The notes beneath the pieces were generated by a model. That model did not search any database, was not told the origin of the DNA, and saw nothing but the letters and a program-made list of their open reading frames with translations. A DNA stretch of 64,000 nt, taken from the NCBI GenBank assembly GCA_016647705.1, contig CM028334.1:15050402-15114401 (forward strand), written 5' to 3'. This stretch comes from Eucommia ulmoides. Its lineage: Eukaryota; Streptophyta; Magnoliopsida; Garryales; Eucommiaceae. Of this stretch, positions 58,340 through 64,000 are shown in pieces (within the stretch, counting starts at the first letter, position 1; the number at the start of each line of letters is the position of its first letter). The position numbers and the translations under genes were made by a program.

Positions 58340-60000
58340 ATCGGTAGATCTATTACCCTTGAATATTTACGATCTTGATACTGGGTATGGATTTGATGTT
58401 CGGCTATTATGCCACGGTGGATTATTTTAAGAAGGAAGTGATCTTTCGAATCTCAGGCGAGCCAGACTTTGTATTCTTGGGAGACAGAATTATCACTCCT
58501 GTCAGTTTGATTTCAGCCTTGCCTTAGAAGCCAGGAGATTATTGGGAAAAAAAGGGATGTCAGGGATATCTCGCGCACGTGATTGATACCAGTCAGAAAG
58601 AAGTTCAGACGATGGATATTTCAGTGGACAGAGATTTTCCCGACGTATTTCCAGAAGAATTGTCGGGATTGCCAGTAGATAGGGAGATGGAAGTCATTAT
58701 TGAGTTACTTCCAGGAACTGCTCTTATATTGATTCCCTCTTATTATATAGCGCCTATCGAGCTGAAAGAATTGAAAGTGTAGTTGCAAGATTTATTAGAC
58801 CGTGGGTTTATCAAACCTAGTATTTCTCCATGGGAGCCCCAGTGCTGTTCGTGAAAAAGAATGATGGTATGTTGAGAATGTGTATCGGCAGTTGAACAGG
58901 GTATCGGTTCGTAATAAATATCCGTTGCCTAGGATTGATGATTTGTCTGATCAGCTTCAGAAAACTAAAATGTTTTCCAAGATAGAACTTTGATCAGGGC
59001 ATCACTATTTGAAAGTCAAAGACAGTGATGTGGCAAAAACGGCGTTCCGTACAAGATATGAACACTATGGATTTCTGGTTATGCCCTTGGATTGACAAAT
59101 GCCCCTGCTAGTCTCATAAGGAACCGTATCTTCCAACCTTATCTGGATCAAGTTATTATAATGTTCAGATGACATATTGATTTATTCTCAAAGTAGAAAA
59201 GAGTATGCGAGGCATCTCCAGATTATATTGCAGACGTTGCGAAAGAAGTAGTTATATACGGAATTCAGTAAATGTTAATTTTTGTTAGATCATGTAGTAT
59301 TTTTGGGGCATGTTATTTCAAGAGACGGTATTCAGGTAGACCCAAAGAAAGCGGAAACGGTTGTCCAGTGGGAAAGGCAAAAAAAAAAAAAAAAAGTGAC
59401 TAAAGTCTAAAGCTTTTTAGGATTGGCGGGTTACTATCAACGGTTTGTGCACGGATTCTCCGTTATAGCTGCCCTATTGACTCGATTGACTCGCAAGGAA
59501 TCCAAGTCTGAGTGGACCGATAAATGTGAGCAGAGTTTCTAGGAGTTGAAGAGTAGATTAATATCGGTGCCAATACTATCCCTTTCGACTGAAGGGAGTG
59601 ATTTGGTGATTTATAGTGATGCGTCCCACAAAGGGCTGAGATATGTTCTGATGCAGTATGGTCACGTAATTGCATATGCATCTCGGCAATTGAAGAATCA
59701 TGAGTGTAATTATCTGACGCACGATTTGGTGAAAAAAAAATAATTTTGGAGGCACTATCTGTATGGCGAGATGTGTGAAATATACACTGACCATCAGAGT
59801 TTGAAGTACTTGTTTGCTCAGAAGAAATTAAATTTGAGGCAAAGGCATTGGATAAAGTTGATTAAGATTACGATTGCACCATCCACTACCATCCGGGGAA
59901 GGCAAATGTTGTAGCGGATGCGTTGAGTTGGAAATCGGTGGGTTCAGTCGCACACATTCGAGTCAATCATGCTAACCTGTATGCGGAATTGAGATCGTTA
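58340..60000 (+). pseudogene. Gypsy protease end, reverse transcriptase and RNase H
   Basis: The order is typical for Ty3/gypsy. The protease end is near 58340-58540, then DISVDRDFPDVFPEELSG (58615), DLLDRGFIKPSISPW and the RT catalytic DD at 59168-59173 (DDILIYS). FLGLAGYYQRFVHGFS is at 59420, followed by RNase H with YSDASHKGL (59612), YASRQLK and [11 protein letters not shown]. Stops and single-base shifts occur throughout RT (for example after ELKV at 58782). A 14-17 base A run at 59380-59396 interrupts the RT/RNase H connection. Confidence 0.9.
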
Positions 60001-61535
60001 TGAGTTCAGTTAGTGGTTGGTCAGACGGCAGCATTGCTTGCGACTTTGACTTTGAGGCTAACGTTGATTGACCGTATTATTGAAGCTCAGAAATCAGACA
60101 TTCAATTGGAGAAGATTCGGGATGAAGTGAAGAATGGTCGCAGAACTGATTATCATGTCAGGAAAAGTAATGAAACTTTAATAATTAGAAATAGACTGTG
60201 TGTGCCTGATGTCGTCAATTTCAAAAAAAATGATATCTTGGAAGAGGCGCATAACTCAGCGTATGCGATACATCCGGGGAGTACCAAAATGTATTGAGAG
60301 TTGCGTGAGCATTATTGGTGGATTGAAATAAAGCGGGAAATCACAGAATTTGTTGTCAGGTGTCTTGTTTGTCAGCAAGTTAAGATTGAGCATCAATGTC
60401 TAAGTGGGTTGTCGCAACCTTTACCTATTCCAGAGTAGAAGTGGGAGCATATCATAAGGGATTTTGTTTCAGGATTACCCCGTACTCAAATGAGAATAAT
60501 TCCATCTGGGTGATCGTTGATAGACTTACCAAGTCTGCTCATTTTCTGGTTGTAAAGATGACGTATTCTCTTAAAAAGTATGACCAATTGTATATCGATG
60601 AGATGGTTAGGTTGTATGGCACACGGGTTTCTATAGTGTCGGATAGAGAATCGAGATTTACTTCAAAGTTTTGGCCGAGTCTCCAAACTACTTTAAGTAT
60701 CAAGCTGAAATTTAGCACCGCTTTCCCTCCTCAATCGGATGGTCAATCAGAGCGTACAATTCAGATGTTGGAGGATGTTGAGAGAATGTGTTCTGGAATT
60801 TCCTGGTAGCTAGGATGATCATTTGTCGTTGATGGATTTCGCCTACAACAACAGCTACCATTCAGCAATCGAGATGGCCCCATATAAAGCGTTGTATGGT
60901 AGGAGATGTAGAACCCCAGTCTGTTAGACTGATGTGGATGAATGAACATAAATTGTTGATGTAGGATATAGCTCAGATGACAACAGACAAAGTGAAGGTG
61001 ATTCGAGAAAAAAATTAAAAATCGCTCAAAGTCGACAAAAGAGTTATGCAGACAAGCGCCGGCGGGATTTGAAATGCGAAGTGGAGGATCATGTGTTTTT
61101 TGCGTATTTATCTGTAGAAAGACATAATGAGGAAAAAAAAAATTAAGTCCAAGGTACATCGGACCATATGAAATTTAGATTGGGTTGGCACGACGGCTTA
61201 TAAACTAACTTTACCGCCAAAGTTGTCTCGACTACACGACGTTTTCCATATGTCGATGCTCCGGAAATATGTGTCAGACCCTTCTCATATGTTGACTTCA
61301 CAGCTGATCGAACTAGAAGAAGATTTGACCTACGTTGAGAAGTCAGTCCAAATCCTAAGCCGTAAAGACCAGGTGTTGCAAACGAAAATGATTCCATTAG
61401 TTAAAGTGTTGTGGCGTAGTCATGCAGGGGAAGAGGTAACGTGAGAGCGAGAAGGTAAGATGATGAACAAATACCAGCATTTGTTCGACTAAGGTAATAA
61501 ATTTCGGGATGAAATTTTTTTTAGGAGGGAAGAGT
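60001..61535 (+). pseudogene. Gypsy integrase and pol end
   Basis: It aligns with 1-1213 plus 7706-7973. Frames at 60013-60297 and 60396-60809 show the zinc region and catalytic D, D, E (IVDRLTKSAHF, IVSDRESRF, QSERTIQ). The first frame ends at a TGA (60295) where the left copy has CGC (Arg). The frameshift near 60768 and the TAG at about 60814 are identical to those in the left copy. The C-terminal part continues at 61223-61440. AGGAGGGAAGAGT at 61523-61535 is the polypurine tract. Confidence 0.9.
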
Positions 61536-61879
61536 TGTAAAACCTCAATCATAGCACATATGTCATTAATAGTTGCATTTTAGAGAATTCGGAAAAATAC
61601 GGGGTAAAATGGTATTAATTAATTTTTTTTAAAAAAAATTAAAAATAAAAATAAAATAAAAATAAATAAATAAATATATAAATAAAAGAGATTGGGGTCA
61701 AATTGCAAATTTAAAAATATTATGCTAAACTTAGGATCCAAATTGTCTTTCAATTTATAAAAAATAATTGTCAGGGATCAAATTGCAATTTAAGAAACTT
61801 ATAAATGGTGAATGGAACTCAATAAAAAACTTTAAGAAAGTTGGGGGAGAAAAGAGCAATTTATTAAAAGATTTTTTTA

Positions 61880-61884
<5 letters not shown>

Positions 61885-61936
<52 letters not shown>

Positions 61937-61937
61937 T

Positions 61938-61969
<32 letters not shown>

Positions 61970-61970
61970 C
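61885..61970. repeat. TA/CA compound microsatellite in 3' LTR
   Basis: TA, then CACACA with two interruptions, then TA. The 5' LTR has only a short TA run at the same place. Confidence 0.95.
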
Positions 61971-63669
61971 CATGTCCGTGTGTGTGTCAAACGTTTAACC
62001 GGAGCAAGAAGATCGGACGTGGGCAACGTGGCGAGCTAAGATCATCTTTTACCACTCAATTCATGCATATAAAAAGTATATATACAAAAAATATGAGGAT
62101 CAAAATACTATTAGAAGAGAAAAATCAGAAATTTAGAGAGAGAGAGAGGGTTCGGCGGTGCTGGGTTCTCCGGCGTGGTCGCCTGTGTGTGCATTCTGTT
62201 CCATTTGATTGTTATGTGTGTGTGTGAATTCTCCGTTCCGATAAATTATGGGTATGAGTGTTGGTTCAGCCGTTCGTCGTTGAAAAATAGAGGAGAGAGA
62301 GAGGTGGGTTGCGATTGGCGGTGTGTGCGTATGTGTTGCCGTTGCTCCGATGAGATGACAGTGAGTGTGTTGCCGTTGATTAGTCACTGGCGGTGGGTTA
62401 AGAGCTGCAGTAGGTTGTGTGGGTGCAAACAACGGCATGAGATGGTCCGATGGAGTGTGGCTCATCCGGTGGTGTGCATGTGGGTATGGGTGTTTGTATG
62501 TGTGTGTGTATGTGTTAACAGTATTGGTTGGGGAGTGTGTATGTGATCATCGCCAGCTGTGAAAAGTTAGAGACAGAGGAAGGGGCGGACGGCCGGGTGT
62601 GCCGTTCTGCTGCGAAAAACCGGAGAGAGAGAGAGAGGTTCGGGCAGTTGTCCGGCGGTGTTCGGTCAGCGTTTGTGTGAGGGTTCTGTTCTGTTGTCTT
62701 CGGTGAGGGTGGTCAAGGGGTGCGTTGGGTTGTGATCAGTGGGATCGCCGGCGGTGTGTAATGTGAGGTTGTCGTCGGCGAGGAGAGAGAGAGAGAGATG
62801 AGATGGCAGGACCCGAAAACAGAGCAAAAAGAGGACAAGCGTTCGCTTGAGCGGTAAAACTTCTAGGATAGATGAGAGGAGGAGGCTCGCCTAGGCGGTG
62901 GAGCACCGACAGCAAACAGACGCAGAAGCAGAATAGAAACGGGAAGAAGAAAAGAAGAAAAAGAAAAATGAGGAAAAAGGGTAAAGGAGAATTTGCACAA
63001 ACCACTCCCACAAAATTAATAATCCAATCTTGCGGCCGATGGAAAAAAAATTCGAAAAAGGTAGAACCTCAAATATTTTAATATAATTCGAAAAAGGTAT
63101 TCAATTGTCTAAATTGAAATAGCGATAGGAAATAATGAGACCGTTTACATGAATAAATCTAATTCGATATAGAAAATTGTAAGGAAGTAATATTAGTTAA
63201 ATAGTAATACTTCATAATAAAAAATAAAAAAAATGGGGAATAGGAAATCTCGTAAACTAGGGCCTGCATTGTATGATTCGGTTATTTTATATAAAATATT
63301 AATTTAGGTCATGTCACTATTAGGTTCGCAAGCACCGGAGTACTAGTAGAGAATAGGCGGTTAAAGTCTTCGAAAACTAATAATCAGGTGAGTGTACTGT
63401 CTTCTTACCAAACTATTTTCTATATATATATGATGACATATGTGTTTACTTACAATGTATGATTTCATAAATGATATGGATCAAGTAAGTTTTTGGGGTG
63501 AGCTGGTAAAATGAATTTTCGGGGAATTATGTTGGTTTCTAAAAAGAAGGATTAAAAAAATAATTTTCGTTGGATATGGGTGGTTTTGAAAAGAGAGTGA
63601 AAAATATATGGTTTTCTAAAAATGCTTGGTTTTCTAAAAACAAAGGTGGATTTTTTTGACGATGTGGTG

Positions 63670-63935
63670 TGGGAATGTATTTCTCCCCAAAAAAGGGTGT
63701 GGAAATGTATTTCTTCCTGTAAGGGATATGAATTTTTAACTATATTGATGATTTTAACGATACCATAGTTGTTCTCCCAGAAAGGGGTGTGGTTTTTCCC
63801 CAAAAGGGGTGTGGATTATATTTATCCCCGTAAGAGATGTGGATTTTTCCCATGGGATATGGATGTTTCTCCCCGTAAGGGGTGTGGATTATATTTCTCC
63901 CCAAAAAGGGGTGTGGATATTTCGTAGGAAGGTAT
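63670..63935. repeat. Hairpin minisatellite in gypsy 3' LTR
   Basis: This is the partner of 56530-56800, with units CCCC-AAAAAA-GGG, CCCC-AAAA-GGGG, CCCC-GTAA-GAG and CCCC-GTAA-GGGG. Some stems are perfect here but broken in the 5' copy and the reverse. Confidence 0.85.
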
Positions 63936-64000
63936 TCCTACGAATGTTTCGGTACCGTTGCAACGCCCGATCGTGAGGTTAAAACGATCACTATGGTTAG

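Larger units (their letters stand above)
61536..64000 (+). repeat. 3' LTR of right gypsy element, runs off the window
   Basis: The first 2,465 bases of the LTR are present, collinear with 54509 to about 56873. The main difference is a larger TA/CA microsatellite (61885-61970 versus about 20 bases in the 5' LTR). About 590 bases should lie beyond the window. Confidence 0.93.

Overview
This is plant nuclear DNA from a transposon-dense region, almost certainly a dicot. The evidence is plant-type LTR retrotransposons with tRNA-iMet and tRNA-Asp primer-binding sites, CACTA ends, spliced exons with GT-AG borders, A+T-rich spacers and long dinucleotide microsatellites. There are no operons, no rRNA or tRNA genes that I could see, and no CRISPR array. 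I see one intact host gene: a three-exon strictosidine-synthase-like (SSL) gene at 19642-21134 with a TATA box and a polyadenylation signal. Two small exon-like segments (25458-25713) may be a captured host gene fragment. Nearly everything else is transposon-derived, much of it nested.

Layout. (1) 1-9184 holds the 3' part of a Ty3/gypsy element (integrase, then a truncated 3' LTR from 7974). It is split at about 1213/7706 by a non-coding, minus-strand LTR element with tRNA-Asp-type primer sites (LTRs 1890-3226 and 6278-7705). (2) 9185-19415 is non-coding repeat terrain: a 450-bp dispersed repeat present twice, a copia LTR fragment between 50-bp direct repeats, a 1.5-kb duplication (12135-13655 and 17592-19095) carrying a CACTA terminus, SINE-like units, and an Ale/Retrofit-like copia remnant (13657-15308). 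(3) 19555-21202 is the SSL gene. (4) 21203-26115 holds minisatellites, a second CACTA-type terminus and the exon-like segments. (5) 26116-47250 contains an old minus-strand copia element cut by two younger plus-strand copia elements. These are a SIRE/Maximus-like element at 28475-37163 (TSD AGTAG) and another copia at 39796-46641 (TSD ACGTC/ACATC). (6) 47250-50222 is a third copy of the CACTA-associated block, carrying a SINE-like insertion, a fold-back element around a 64-unit CT repeat, and a perfect-looking 150-bp tandem duplication. (7) 51427-54508 is a degenerate gene of the putative gypsy-type transposon family, interrupted by a solo LTR (53111-54390). (8) 54509-64000 is a nearly complete Ty3/gypsy element of the same family as the one at the left edge. 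Its 3' LTR runs off the window.

None of the retroelements looks able to move by itself. All carry stops and frameshifts, and in the SIRE-like copy seven stops checked are single C-to-T or G-to-A changes. That is what deamination of methylated cytosines in silenced DNA would give. Two gypsy copies 60 kb apart share the same frameshift and the same stop in integrase, suggesting that a defective lineage was multiplied.

The most unusual recurring structure is a set of short palindrome arrays inside otherwise unrelated LTRs. Cores are CCTAGG in the tRNA-Asp-type LTRs and the gypsy LTRs, CTGCAG in the related solo LTR, and GTCGAC in the SIRE-like LTRs. The gypsy LTRs also carry a separate array of CCCC-AAAAA-GGGG hairpins. 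Boundaries of degenerate elements were judged by eye and are approximate unless a target-site duplication is given.
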